A DNA stretch of 64,000 bases from Bog-756 sp963725395 (GCA_963725395.1 CAVRYH010000013.1:434001-498000), one strand, 5' to 3'. Shown: positions 50,061 through 58,531, numbered from the stretch's first letter. Numbers and translations: made by a program. The notes: generated from the letters alone by a model not told the origin.

Positions 50061-51611
50061 TCAGATCTTCTGTCGACCCTCCCAATAGGGGTCGCGGAGC
50101 TTGCGCTTGTAGAGCTTCCCGTTGGGGTCGCGCGGCATGGCGTCGGTGAAGTCGATCGACTTGGGCGTCTTGAACTTGGCCAGGCGGGTCGAACAGTACG
50201 CGAGGATCTCCTCGGCCAGTTCGGGCGTCGGCTCGACGCCCTCGGCCGGTTCGACCACTGCCTTGATCTCCTCGCCCCAGTCGTCGTGGGGGATACCGAA
50301 GACGGCCACGTCCCCCACCTTGGGGAAGCCGAGGAGCACGTTCTCGATCTCGGCCGGATAGATGTTGGCGCCGCCGGAGATGATCATGTCGATCTTCCGG
50401 TCACGGAGGAAGAGGTAGCCGTCCTCGTCGATCAGTCCGACATCTCCGACCGTGAAGAACTTCCCGATGCGATTGCTCTTGGTCTTCTTCTCGTCCTTGT
50501 GGTACTCGAAGTCCCCGGTCTGCATGGACATGTAGACCGTCCCGATCACGTTGGGCTCCTCGATGCGGTTCCCCTCGTCGTCGAAGATGGCGATCTCGGA
50601 GATGGGCCACGCCTTGCCCACCGTGCCGGGTTTCTCCAACCACTCCTCGGCGGTCACCAGGGTGCCACCGCCTTCGGAAGCGGCGTAGTACTCGTCGATG
50701 GCGTTCCCCCACCACTCGATCATCTTGTACTTCACGTCGACCGGGCACGGCGCTGCAGCGTGGATCATGTGCTGGAGGGAAGACAGGTCGTACTTGTAGC
50801 GCGTCTCCTCGGGCAGGGCCAAGAGCCGGTGGAACTGGGTGGGCACCATGTGGGAGTTGGTGACCTTGTATTTCTCGATGAGCTGCAGCATCTCCTCGGG
50901 GATCCACTTGTCCATTACGACGACGGTGTGCAGCAGATGGATGGATGCCCCCGAGTACCGGAGGACCGCCGTGTGGTAGAGGGGCGAGCCCACGATGTGT
51001 ACATGGTCGTCGTCGGGCTGGATGCCGAACAGGAACAGGATCCCCGAAAGGCCCAGTGCGGCCTGCTCCGGGGTGGCCCCGCTCAACGGCCGGAACACGC
51101 CCTTGGGGTTGCCGGTGGTGCCCGAGGTGTAGTTCATGACATCGCCGATGGTTCGGTCGTCCGGGTCGGTCGTCGGCTGGGAGTCCCGCATCATGGCGTA
51201 GGAGCCGAATCCGACTATCTCGCCCACGGCGAAGCACCTCGACGACGGCAGTTCGGCCTCTTCGGCGGCGTCGAGGGCGACGTCGGTGAAGCGCTCGTGG
51301 GCGATGAAAGCCTTGGCTTCTGAGTCCTGCAGGATGTAGGCGACCTCGGGGCCGATCAGATGGTGATTGATGGGGACGAGGTACCAGCCGGCCTGCAGCG
51401 CGGCCAGGTAGAGCTCGAAGGCCTCCACGCCGTTCGGGAGGAGGGTGGCCACGACGTCACCGGGTTTCAGGTTGAGTCCCCGCAACCCGTGGACGACCTG
51501 GTTGGCGCGGCCGAGAAGCTCGCCCGCGCTGTACTCGGTGCCGTCGGGTGCGACCAGGGCCAGCTTCTCTGGGTGCTCATGGGCCAGCGCCCAAAATCCA
51601 AGATCGCCCAT
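50061..51611 (-). CDS. Acyl-CoA synthetase (AMP-forming)
   Basis: A 516-residue adenylate-forming ligase that activates a carboxylic acid to its CoA thioester. Seen: MNYTSGTTGNPKGVFRP (phosphate loop), PLYHTAVLRYSG, DEYYAASEGGGTLVTAEEW, FTVGDVGLIDEDGYLFLRDRKIDMIISGGANIYPAEIE (residues about 390-428) with the hinge Asp, and PRDPNGKLYKRKLRDPY with the catalytic Lys. It resembles mycobacterial FadD4-type enzymes by my recollection; the acid is not known but the steroid-type neighbours point to a steroid or fatty acid. The ATG has GGGGGAAGG upstream. Confidence 0.92.
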   Translation of the reverse strand: MGDLGFWALAHEHPEKLALVAPDGTEYSAGELLGRANQVVHGLRGLNLKPGDVVATLLPNGVEAFELYLAALQAGWYLVPINHHLIGPEVAYILQDSEAKAFIAHERFTDVALDAAEEAELPSSRCFAVGEIVGFGSYAMMRDSQPTTDPDDRTIGDVMNYTSGTTGNPKGVFRPLSGATPEQAALGLSGILFLFGIQPDDDHVHIVGSPLYHTAVLRYSGASIHLLHTVVVMDKWIPEEMLQLIEKYKVTNSHMVPTQFHRLLALPEETRYKYDLSSLQHMIHAAAPCPVDVKYKMIEWWGNAIDEYYAASEGGGTLVTAEEWLEKPGTVGKAWPISEIAIFDDEGNRIEEPNVIGTVYMSMQTGDFEYHKDEKKTKSNRIGKFFTVGDVGLIDEDGYLFLRDRKIDMIISGGANIYPAEIENVLLGFPKVGDVAVFGIPHDDWGEEIKAVVEPAEGVEPTPELAEEILAYCSTRLAKFKTPKSIDFTDAMPRDPNGKLYKRKLRDPYWEGRQKI

Positions 51612-51725
51612 GTGGACCTTCCCCCTCGCGGCGTTTCACGGCCGCTCGACAATGGCAGTTCGGGTCGGGACGCTCCATGCGAGCGGAAGAGCCGCCAGCA
51701 GGTGGCGCCGGCCCGATGGGGACGC

Positions 51726-51739
51726 TAGAACAGGTTCTC
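51726..51739. promoter_or_regulatory. Second KstR-type palindrome in the divergent promoter region
   Basis: TAGAACAGGTTCTC fits TnnAACnnGTTnnA at all but the last fixed base. It lies between the divergent acyl-CoA synthetase (start 51611) and SDR (start 51859) genes, next to TATACG (51741-51746), a -10 candidate for the SDR gene. Confidence 0.6.
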
Positions 51740-51858
51740 GTATACGGTCAACCTCCCAGAGGCCCCCAGCGCGGTGCCGGACGGAGCCCGAGGCGCGGGT
51801 TGCCGGGTGGGTCGATGTCCGTAGAGACGCCGATGGAAGAACCGGGAGGCAGTACGCA

Positions 51859-52785
51859 ATGAGTGGATTCCTGCAGGGCAAGGTGGTGGCCATCACAGGC
51901 GCCGGAGGCGGCATCGGCCGGGCCGTGGCCCTTGCCGCAGCGGCCGAGGGGGCGAGGGTGGTGGTCGCTGACATCGGTGTCGGTCTGGCCGGCGAGGATC
52001 CGAAGAGCGAGGTCGCCGAGGCGCTGGTGGCCGACATCGAGGCGGAGGGTGGCGAGGCCGTCGCGGTCGCCGACAGCGTCACCACCCTGAGCGGCGGGGA
52101 GAGCATCATCGGCGCCGGCGTCGAGCGGTGGGGACGGATCGACGGGGTGGTGGCGATTGCCGGCATCCTCCGGGAGCGCATGCTGTTCAACATGTCCGAG
52201 CAGGAGTGGGATGCCGTCATCGAGACTCACCTGAAGGGCCATTTCACCGTGTTCCGGGCTGCGTCGGCGGTGATGCGCAAGCAGGAAGGTGGGGGCTCAC
52301 TGGTGGCGTTCACCTCGGGGGCGTTCGCCGGGAGTGTCGCCCAGGCCAACTACGCGGCGGCCAAGGGGGGCATCGTGTCCCTCGTCCGCTCGGCGGCGGC
52401 CGGGCTCAACCGGTACGGCATCACCGCCAACGCCGTGGCACCGGTGGCCCGGACCCGCATGTCGGCCAATGTCCCGATGGACCTCGCCGAGATGGGGGAC
52501 CCCGAGGACGTCGCCCCCCTCGTCGTGTACCTCCTCTCCGACAAGGCCCGGCACGTCACCGGTCAGGTGTACACGTCAGTGGGGCCGAAGATCGCGGTGT
52601 GGAACCAGCCGCGCGAGGTGCGGGCCGTCTACGCGGACGGGCGGTGGACCCCAGAGGACATCGCCGCCCGGCTCGACTCGACGGTCGGCCAGGAGCGCAT
52701 GCCCCTCCTCGATCAGCTCGAGGAGTACCGCAAGGCGGCCGAGGCCAAGGCCGCCGCCGAGGCCGGCGCGGCCAGTCCGTCCTGA
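51859..52785 (+). CDS. SDR-family dehydrogenase (17-beta-HSD4-like)
   Basis: A 308-residue short-chain dehydrogenase. Seen: VVAITGAGGGIGRAVALAAA with the NAD(P)-binding TGxxxGxG, DGVVAIAGILRERML, the catalytic Ser in VAFTSGAFAGSV and Tyr-Lys in NYAAAKGGI, and ITANAVAPVARTRM. A longer C-terminus (about residues 235-308) with a charged Ala/Glu/Lys end goes beyond the usual 250 residues. In the steroid setting it would oxidise a hydroxyacyl-CoA or hydroxysteroid. GGGAGG lies ten bases upstream of the ATG. Confidence 0.9.
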   Translation: MSGFLQGKVVAITGAGGGIGRAVALAAAAEGARVVVADIGVGLAGEDPKSEVAEALVADIEAEGGEAVAVADSVTTLSGGESIIGAGVERWGRIDGVVAIAGILRERMLFNMSEQEWDAVIETHLKGHFTVFRAASAVMRKQEGGGSLVAFTSGAFAGSVAQANYAAAKGGIVSLVRSAAAGLNRYGITANAVAPVARTRMSANVPMDLAEMGDPEDVAPLVVYLLSDKARHVTGQVYTSVGPKIAVWNQPREVRAVYADGRWTPEDIAARLDSTVGQERMPLLDQLEEYRKAAEAKAAAEAGAASPS

Positions 52786-52814
52786 CCGGTGGCCCGGCGG
52801 CCCACGGAGGATTT

Positions 52815-53180
52815 CTAGCTCTCCCCGAGGATGCAGAACTCGTTCCCCTCGGGATCGGCGAGCACCACCCAGGACTCGTGTCCGGTCTGTCCGATGGACG
52901 GCCGGCTGGCTCCGAGCGAGACGACCCGTTCGATCTCCTGTTCCTGGTCGTCGGGGCGTAGGTCGAGGTGGAGGCGGTTCTTCACGGACTTGGGCTCGGG
53001 CACGCGCAGGAAGAGGAGCGGACGGGCCGATCCATGGCCCGGCTGCCCCTCGCACGGCTCGACCCACACGTCGCCGTCGTCATCGACGCGGTCGCTCCAT
53101 CCGAGCACGGCTGACCAGAATCCCGCCAGCGATTGCGGATCCAAAGCGTCGATGCTGACCGTATCGATGTGCAGGGCCAT
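52815..53180 (-). CDS. VOC-family protein (glyoxalase-like)
   Basis: A 121-residue VOC protein. Seen: DTVSIDALDPQSLAGFWSAVLGW at the N-terminus, KNRLHLDLRPDDQEQEIERV in the middle with a His ligand, and SWVVLADPEGNEFCILGE at the end. This glyoxalase-like subgroup (DLRPDDQ, DPEGNEFC) is common in actinobacteria with unknown substrate. The ATG has GGGGAGG upstream. It converges with the SDR gene. Confidence 0.88.
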   Translation of the reverse strand: MALHIDTVSIDALDPQSLAGFWSAVLGWSDRVDDDGDVWVEPCEGQPGHGSARPLLFLRVPEPKSVKNRLHLDLRPDDQEQEIERVVSLGASRPSIGQTGHESWVVLADPEGNEFCILGES

Positions 53181-53307
53181 GAGGTGCCTCCCCGGAATGC
53201 CGCGGGCGCCACGCCGCGCCTGTGCGCCCGAACCTTAGGCCCCGTGGGTCGCCTTCGCACCCGATGCCGGGTCTCGGCGTACCGCTGCGCTGACTAGGCT
53301 CGGCGGC

Positions 53308-53406
53308 GTGCTTCCTGACACAGTCGTGCCTGCCCACAGGGTCGCGTCAATCCCCGGCCGTGCGGCAGCGTGGCAGCGTCGGGGTTCGGAAGTCCCGGCG
53401 CGGTGA
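53308..53406 (+). CDS. Possible upstream ORF of purK
   Basis: A 32-codon open frame from GTG 53308 to TGA 53404-53406. TAGGCT (53295-53300) lies seven bases before its start, and its stop overlaps the preferred purK start as GTGA. It may be a leaderless ORF that couples translation to purK, but the product (MLPDTVVPAHRVASIPGR...) resembles nothing known. Confidence 0.25.
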   Translation: MLPDTVVPAHRVASIPGRAAAWQRRGSEVPAR

Positions 53407-54569
53407 CCATCTTGGGTGAGGCCCGCACGACGTCACCGACGGCGGTGGTCGGCATGGTGGGGGGTGGGCAGCTGGCCCGGATGACCCAGCAGGCCGCCAT
53501 CGCCCTGGGCATCGAACTGCAGGTCCTCACGCCCCGGCCCACCGATCCGGCGATCCAGGCCGGCGCCGGGTTCCGCCCCGGAGATCCCGACGACCTCGAG
53601 GCGCTGTTCGCGCTGGCTGCCGACTCCGACGTCGTGACCTTCGACCACGAGCACGTCCCCAACAGCCACCTCCGGGCCCTGGCCGAGGCCGGGCACCTGG
53701 TACGGCCCGGGCCCGGCGCCAAACTTCTCGCCCAGGACAAGATCGTGGCCCGGCGGGTGCTCGGCGATGCGGGATTCGCCGTCCCGGCCTTTGCCGATGT
53801 CGAGTCGGGCGACCTCGCGTCCGTGAAGCGGTTCGGCGAGGCGAACGGCTGGCCGATCGTCGTCAAGCTCCCGCGTGGCGGCTACGACGGTCGCGGCGTC
53901 TTCACGGTGCGGAACGTCGCCGATCTCGCCGGGCAGCCGGCACTGTCGTCGACCGACCGGTGGTTGCTGGAGGCCCACGTACCGATCGCCACCGAGTTGG
54001 CGGTCCTGGTGGCGCGCCGGCCGAGCGGCCAGTCAGTGACCTACCCGGTGGTCGAGACCATCCAGCGGGACGGAATCTGCCACGAGCTGGTGATGCCGGG
54101 CCGCATCGCTGCCGATACCGCCGACGAGGCCGTCGCCGTCGCCGTCGCCGTCGCCGAATCCATCGACGTCTCTGGCATCCTCGCCGTCGAGCTGTTCCTT
54201 ACCACCGGTGGCGAGTTGTTGGTCAACGAGTTGGCCGCCCGGCCCCACAACAGCGGGCACGCCACGATCGACGCGTCGGCGACGTCCCAGTTCGAGAACC
54301 ATCTCCGCGCCGTGCTCGACTGGCCCCTGGGGGCGTCCACACAGCTGGCCCCCGCAGCCGCCACCGTCAACCTCCTCGGCCCAGCCGGGCCGGTCGATCT
54401 GGCCCGCAGCGTCCCCCGCGCCCTCGAGGACCCGAATGTGCACATTCACCTCTATGGCAAATCGCCGTCGCCCGGGCGCAAGCTCGGCCACGTGACCTCC
54501 CTGGCCGACGACCCGGCGGTGGCGCTCGGTTCCGCGCGCGCCGCGGCCCTGACCCTTCTCCGGCCATGA
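53403..54569 (+). CDS. purK: 5-(carboxyamino)imidazole ribonucleotide synthase
   Basis: An ATP-grasp enzyme of purine synthesis that carboxylates AIR to N5-CAIR. Seen: GMVGGGQLARMTQQAAIALGI, VVTFDHEHVPNSHL, the ATP-grasp segments VVKLPRGGYDGRG and SGILAVELFLTTGGELLVNELAARPHNSGH (about residues 252-282), and LYGKSPSPGRKLGHV. The start is not certain: GTG 53403 is preferred (GTGA overlap with a possible upstream ORF), and GTG 53370 would add 11 residues. Its stop overlaps purE (ATGA), so the two subunits of the N5-CAIR route are co-translated. Confidence 0.94.
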   Translation: MTILGEARTTSPTAVVGMVGGGQLARMTQQAAIALGIELQVLTPRPTDPAIQAGAGFRPGDPDDLEALFALAADSDVVTFDHEHVPNSHLRALAEAGHLVRPGPGAKLLAQDKIVARRVLGDAGFAVPAFADVESGDLASVKRFGEANGWPIVVKLPRGGYDGRGVFTVRNVADLAGQPALSSTDRWLLEAHVPIATELAVLVARRPSGQSVTYPVVETIQRDGICHELVMPGRIAADTADEAVAVAVAVAESIDVSGILAVELFLTTGGELLVNELAARPHNSGHATIDASATSQFENHLRAVLDWPLGASTQLAPAAATVNLLGPAGPVDLARSVPRALEDPNVHIHLYGKSPSPGRKLGHVTSLADDPAVALGSARAAALTLLRP

Positions 54570-55072
54570 CTGCCGTACGCGTCGGGATCATCATGGGGAG
54601 CGACTCGGACTGGGCGATCGCCGCGCCCGCACACGACGTCCTCGACGAGCTCGGTGTGGCCAGCGAAGTGCGGGTCCTCTCGGCCCATCGGACGCCCCGC
54701 CAGCTGTTGGACTACGGAGCGTCCGCCGCGGACAGGGGACTCGGGGTCCTCATCGGAGCGGCGGGCGGTGCGGCCCACCTGCCCGGGATGCTGGCATCGG
54801 TGACCACCCTCCCCGTCATCGGGCTGCCGGTGCCGCTTTCCCGCCTGGACGGGGTGGACTCGCTGCTGTCGATCGTGCAGATGCCCGCGGGCATCCCGGT
54901 GGCCACTGTGGCTATCGGCGCCGGCCAGAACGCCGGATTGCTGGCCGCCCGCATCCTGTCGGTCGGGGACCCCGCGCTCCGCGACGCGCTCCTCCGGCAC
55001 CAGCGCGACTTGGCCGAACGCTCGCGGTCCAAGGACGAGGCCATGCAGGCCGAGACCGCCCCACCCCAGTAG
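54566..55072 (+). CDS. purE: N5-carboxyaminoimidazole ribonucleotide mutase
   Basis: A 168-residue class I PurE that converts N5-CAIR to CAIR. Seen: VGIIMGSDSDW with the Ser-Asp of the active site, VLSAHRTPRQLLDYG with the catalytic His, LIGAAGGAAHLPGMLA, LPVIGLPV, and QMPAGIPVATVAIG. It follows purK with a four-base overlap. The C-terminal 15 residues are a charged tail. Confidence 0.96.
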   Translation: MTAVRVGIIMGSDSDWAIAAPAHDVLDELGVASEVRVLSAHRTPRQLLDYGASAADRGLGVLIGAAGGAAHLPGMLASVTTLPVIGLPVPLSRLDGVDSLLSIVQMPAGIPVATVAIGAGQNAGLLAARILSVGDPALRDALLRHQRDLAERSRSKDEAMQAETAPPQ

Positions 55073-55192
55073 CACGGCCCGCGCGTCGCGCCGGGCCTTG
55101 GAGATACACCGCTTCGCCCTCGCAGCTCCGTAACATGAGACTGAGCGAGGGGTCTATACCAGGCCACCCTCTGATCGCCTTGGAGGTCATGC

Positions 55193-56023
55193 ATGGTCGC
55201 TCTGGCCGTCGTTCTCACCGTCGTGGTGCTGTTGCTGGCCGTTCTGGTGGCCGGGTTGCTGCGCAGCCACGCCGACATCCTGAGGTCGCTTCACGAGTTG
55301 GGCGTGGGCGTCGGAGACCCGGTCGCCGCAGGCACCCGCCCCGGAGCCCACCATGCGCCGGGCGCCGCCAACCAGGTGCCGATCACCATGGGTCCCCCGC
55401 TCCCCGGCGAACGGAGCTCGATCTCGGCTCCCACCGTCGCCGGTGTGACGCCCGGCGGGAACGCCCTGGCCGTTTCGGTGGGCACCGGGGACCGGCTCAC
55501 CCTCCTGGCCTTCTTGTCGTCGGGCTGCGCGACGTGCGCCGGGTTCTGGAAGGTCTTCCGGCAACCCGATCAGCTGGACCTCCCGGCCGACACGCGCCTG
55601 GTCGTCGTCACCAAGGGACCGGACCGGGAGAGCCCGTCCGAGGTCGCCGCCCAGGCCGCCCCGGGCCTGTCCGTGGTGATGTCCACCGAAGCCTGGAGCG
55701 ACTACGAGGTCCCGGGCTCCCCGTTCTTCGTGCTGGTCGACGGCAGGACCGGCCGTCGGATCGGGGAAGGCGTGGCCAATCAGTTCCACCAGGTGGCGGA
55801 CCTGGTCCGCCGGGCCGAGGTGGACGCCAGGCCGTTCGACGTAGGGAGCCGGAGCCAGGCGCTCGCCGAGGGGCTCGACGGCCCCGAGCGCGAGTCGGCC
55901 AACGACCGTGAACTGATGAATGCCGGGATCCTGCCCGGCGACCCGAGTCTGTATCCGAGGTCGCTTGACGATCTCTACAGTCGCCCCGACGACGCGGCCC
56001 CACCGGTGCGTCGGGCCGGGTGA
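55193..56023 (+). CDS. MauD-like membrane-anchored thioredoxin-fold protein
   Basis: A 276-residue protein with an N-terminal membrane helix (residues 2-23), the segment SHADILRSLHELGVG typical of MauD-like proteins, a linker, and a thioredoxin-like domain from about residue 92. The redox motif is LSSGC112ATC115AGFW, and the cis-Pro loop is VPGSPFFVLVDG. MauD of methylotrophs is needed to form the disulfides of the small subunit of methylamine dehydrogenase. Here it heads a cluster with a MauE-like protein and a Cys-rich MauA-like product. GGAGG lies upstream. The domain should be extracytoplasmic. Confidence 0.82.
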   Translation: MVALAVVLTVVVLLLAVLVAGLLRSHADILRSLHELGVGVGDPVAAGTRPGAHHAPGAANQVPITMGPPLPGERSSISAPTVAGVTPGGNALAVSVGTGDRLTLLAFLSSGCATCAGFWKVFRQPDQLDLPADTRLVVVTKGPDRESPSEVAAQAAPGLSVVMSTEAWSDYEVPGSPFFVLVDGRTGRRIGEGVANQFHQVADLVRRAEVDARPFDVGSRSQALAEGLDGPERESANDRELMNAGILPGDPSLYPRSLDDLYSRPDDAAPPVRRAG

Positions 56024-56529
56024 CCATGGTCTCCCTGCAGGCCCACGGGATCGACGCGCCACTCCCGAGCGGCTTTGAGGGCCGGATCTTCGTCCGCGGT
56101 GCCGTCGGCCAGGAAGTCCCCTATCCGGTCGCCCACTTCGCCACCTTCCCCCTCCCGGCGGACACCGCCGACTTCGGTGGTGGAGCGGTCAACCTGATGG
56201 GACCGAACGACATCTTCGCGGTCCTCTTCGAGTACGGACCCGAGAGCCTCGGCCGGGCCCTGTTCGCGCGCCGAGGCATGCCCCGCCTCCTTTCCCCGGG
56301 CGACTTCCGGCCCTACCTGCTGCGCCGCGGCCTCGGCGGGCAGTCGGGGACGCAGTGGTTCTTCACCGAGGCGGGCAGGCCATTCACCCTCTACGCCGTG
56401 CTCGGCAGCCACGCCCGCCGCAACGCCCTCGTCCCCCGGCTGAACAGCCTCCTCGGCTCGGTGGCCATCGCTCCGCCGTCCGCTCCGTCCCCTGCACCGC
56501 CGACCTCTTCGGGCCCCGGATGGAACTGA
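56020..56529 (+). CDS. Hypothetical protein of the mau-like cluster
   Basis: A 169-residue protein not recognised. The GTG at 56020 overlaps the MauD-like stop (GTGA); an ATG at 56026 is the alternative. Seen: VPYPVAHFATFPLPADTADFGG, LMGPNDIFAVLFEYGPESLG, SGTQWFFTEAGRPFTLYAVLG, then a short Pro/Ser tail. It has no signal peptide or clear membrane helix and looks like a cytoplasmic beta-rich domain. Its fixed place between MauD- and MauE-like genes suggests a part in making or exporting the Cys-rich protein. Confidence 0.7.
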   Translation: MTMVSLQAHGIDAPLPSGFEGRIFVRGAVGQEVPYPVAHFATFPLPADTADFGGGAVNLMGPNDIFAVLFEYGPESLGRALFARRGMPRLLSPGDFRPYLLRRGLGGQSGTQWFFTEAGRPFTLYAVLGSHARRNALVPRLNSLLGSVAIAPPSAPSPAPPTSSGPGWN

Positions 56530-57062
56530 TCGGCCCCTACCTGATCGCCTGCTCCCTGCTGGTGGCGGCCGGGGTCGGCAAGGCGGTCCGACCTGGCGAC
56601 ACGGCCCGGGCACTCGCCGACACGGTCCCCGTCGGACCGACCGGGATGCGCGTAGTGGTTCGGGTCGGAGCGATCGTCGAAGCCGTCCTCGGCACGGTCG
56701 CGCTGGCCGCCCCGCGTCCGGCAAGCGCGCTGGCGGTGGCCGCGTCCTACGGTACTTTCGCCGTGGTCGTCGTCTACCTCCGCTCCCGCGGTGGTGCCCT
56801 GTCCAGCTGCGGCTGCTTCGGCACACCGGACACGCCCGCCACGATGCTCCACGCAGTGATCAACGTCGGCCTGGCCGTCGCCGCCTTGGCGGTGGCCCTC
56901 TCACGACCGTCGGGCACCATCGTGTCCGTGCTGGCCGGACAGCCGTGGCACGGGCTTCCCCTGGTGGGGGCGAGCGCCCTCGGGGCGTGGCTCTGTTATC
57001 TGGCCATGGCCGTGCTGGCCGAGCTCCAGGCCGTCCGCCGACCGGTGGGGGAGGCCCGGTGA
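56520..57062 (+). CDS. MauE-like (DoxX-related) membrane protein
   Basis: A 180-residue membrane protein with four or five helices, matching the MauE family. Seen: GPYLIACSLLVAAGVGKAVRP, RVGAIVEAVLGTVALAAPRP, YLRSRGGALSSCGCFGTPDTP with a CxC pair at the membrane surface, and HAVINVGLAVAALAVAL. MauE works with MauD in methylotrophs, probably in disulfide formation of MauA. Ten bases overlap with the preceding gene; the MauA-like gene follows after 25 bases. Confidence 0.85.
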   Translation: MELIGPYLIACSLLVAAGVGKAVRPGDTARALADTVPVGPTGMRVVVRVGAIVEAVLGTVALAAPRPASALAVAASYGTFAVVVVYLRSRGGALSSCGCFGTPDTPATMLHAVINVGLAVAALAVALSRPSGTIVSVLAGQPWHGLPLVGASALGAWLCYLAMAVLAELQAVRRPVGEAR

Positions 57063-57087
57063 GCGGGGGGACGAGGGGAGGCGAGCG

Positions 57088-58491
57088 GTGAGCGTCGCGC
57101 TGGTCGAGCGGGCCTCGAGCTTCCTCGAGTCGAGGCTGTCGCGCCGGAGCTTCATCAACCGCTCGGCGTACGCCGGCAGCGCCGTGGCCATCGGGGCCGG
57201 CCTCGACCTGGTGCTCAAGCCCGGTACAGCCTACGGCCAGGTGTGCACGTGCGGCAACGGCAACTGCGGGTGCGATTCGACCTGTTGCGCGGGGTACACC
57301 GAGTTCTGCTGTTCGGTGAACGGGGGGTACAACTACTGCCCGACGAACACGGTGATGGGTGGGTGGTGGAAGGCCGACAACTCCACCTACTGCGGGGGAC
57401 CCCGCTACTACATGGACTGCAACGCCGTCTGCCAGTGCGACACCGGCTGCGGCGACGGGTTCGGGTTCTGTGAGACCGGCTGTGACGGACTCAATTGCGG
57501 CTGTGGGCCCGAGGGGTGCGACTCCTACGTGACCGGGTGCTTCCAGTTCCGCTACGGCCAGTGCAACCAGGACATCGACTGTATGGGCCGGATCGTCTGC
57601 CGGGTGGTGGCCTGTGTCCCCCCCTGGGAGGTCGATCCGACCTGCACCACCACCAACGCGGAAGACGACGGCACCGCCGAACAGGACGTGGCGTGCTGGA
57701 CTCCGGCGTTCCCGACTCCACCGCCACCTCCGTGCAGCTCGCCGTTGACCAACTGCGAGGGGGTCGGCATGGCCTCGAGCGGCGACGGGGGCGGCTACGC
57801 CGTGGTCACCTCCTTCGGCAAGGTGATCACCTTCGGCGACTTCGCCGACGCCGGCGACGCGTCGGGGCTCGTGCTGGCGAAGCCGGTCGTGGGGATGGCC
57901 TCGCATCCGGGCGGCGGCTACTACCTGGTGGCGTCCGACGGTGGGATCTTCAGCTTCGGCGGTGCTCCGTTCCACGGCTCGACCGGTGCCCTTGTGCTCA
58001 ACAAACCGATGGTGGGCATGGCCACCACCCCCTCGGGGCTCGGCTACTGGCTGGTGGCGGCCGACGGCGGCATCTTCTGTTTCGGCGACGCCCAGTTCTA
58101 CGGCTCGATGGGCGGCCGGCCGCTCAACGCGCCGATGGTCGGTATGGCACCCGTGCCGTCGGGCCGGGGCTACTGGACGGTGGCGGCCGACGGCGGCATC
58201 TTCTGCTTCGGCGCCGCGCCGTTCTTCGGATCGATGGGCGGGCGTCCCCTCAACAAGCCCGTGGTGGGCATGGCCGCCACCGCCACCGGCCTCGGGTACT
58301 GGCTGGTGGCGGCCGACGGCGGCATCTTCTGTTTCGGCGACGCCCAGTTCCGCGGGTCGACGGGTGGTCTCGTCCTCAACCAACCGATCGTCGGAATGGC
58401 CACACCACCGTCGGGCCAGGGCTACTGGCTGGTGGCGGCCGACGGCGGCATCTTCACCTTCGGGACCCCGTTCTTCGGCTCGGCCGCCTGA
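57088..58491 (+). CDS. Tat-exported Cys-rich MauA-like protein fused to propeller-like repeats
   Basis: A 467-residue exported protein. Residues 1-51: LSRRSFINRSAYAGSAVAIG, a Tat-type leader with the twin Arg at 19-20. Residues 53-203: about 26 Cys in 150 residues, with YCPTNTVMGGWWKADNSTYC and MDCNAVCQC arranged like the CPPGTKL...W57...C region of the methylamine dehydrogenase small subunit MauA; W93/W94 and W180 or W204 are possible quinone-forming tryptophans. Residues 226-467: six 42-residue repeats of the pattern VGMATTPSGLGYWLVAADGG-IFCFGDAQFYGS, common in Acidimicrobiia surface proteins, giving a probable propeller. The fusion is unusual. No MauB large subunit, amicyanin or MauG gene is in the window, so methylamine oxidation is not established. 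Confidence 0.8.
   Translation: MSVALVERASSFLESRLSRRSFINRSAYAGSAVAIGAGLDLVLKPGTAYGQVCTCGNGNCGCDSTCCAGYTEFCCSVNGGYNYCPTNTVMGGWWKADNSTYCGGPRYYMDCNAVCQCDTGCGDGFGFCETGCDGLNCGCGPEGCDSYVTGCFQFRYGQCNQDIDCMGRIVCRVVACVPPWEVDPTCTTTNAEDDGTAEQDVACWTPAFPTPPPPPCSSPLTNCEGVGMASSGDGGGYAVVTSFGKVITFGDFADAGDASGLVLAKPVVGMASHPGGGYYLVASDGGIFSFGGAPFHGSTGALVLNKPMVGMATTPSGLGYWLVAADGGIFCFGDAQFYGSMGGRPLNAPMVGMAPVPSGRGYWTVAADGGIFCFGAAPFFGSMGGRPLNKPVVGMAATATGLGYWLVAADGGIFCFGDAQFRGSTGGLVLNQPIVGMATPPSGQGYWLVAADGGIFTFGTPFFGSAA
57762..58491 (+). repeat. Six in-frame 126-bp repeats (42-residue units)
   Basis: Units start at VGMASS, VGMASH, VGMATT, VGMAPV, VGMAAT and VGMATP. The third to fifth units share long identical DNA stretches (for example GTGGCGGCCGACGGCGGCAT), indicating recent duplication or gene conversion. 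Confidence 0.88.
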
Positions 58492-58531
58492 CGATGCCCC
58501 GACCCGTCCCCTCGACCCGAACAGGAGATCC

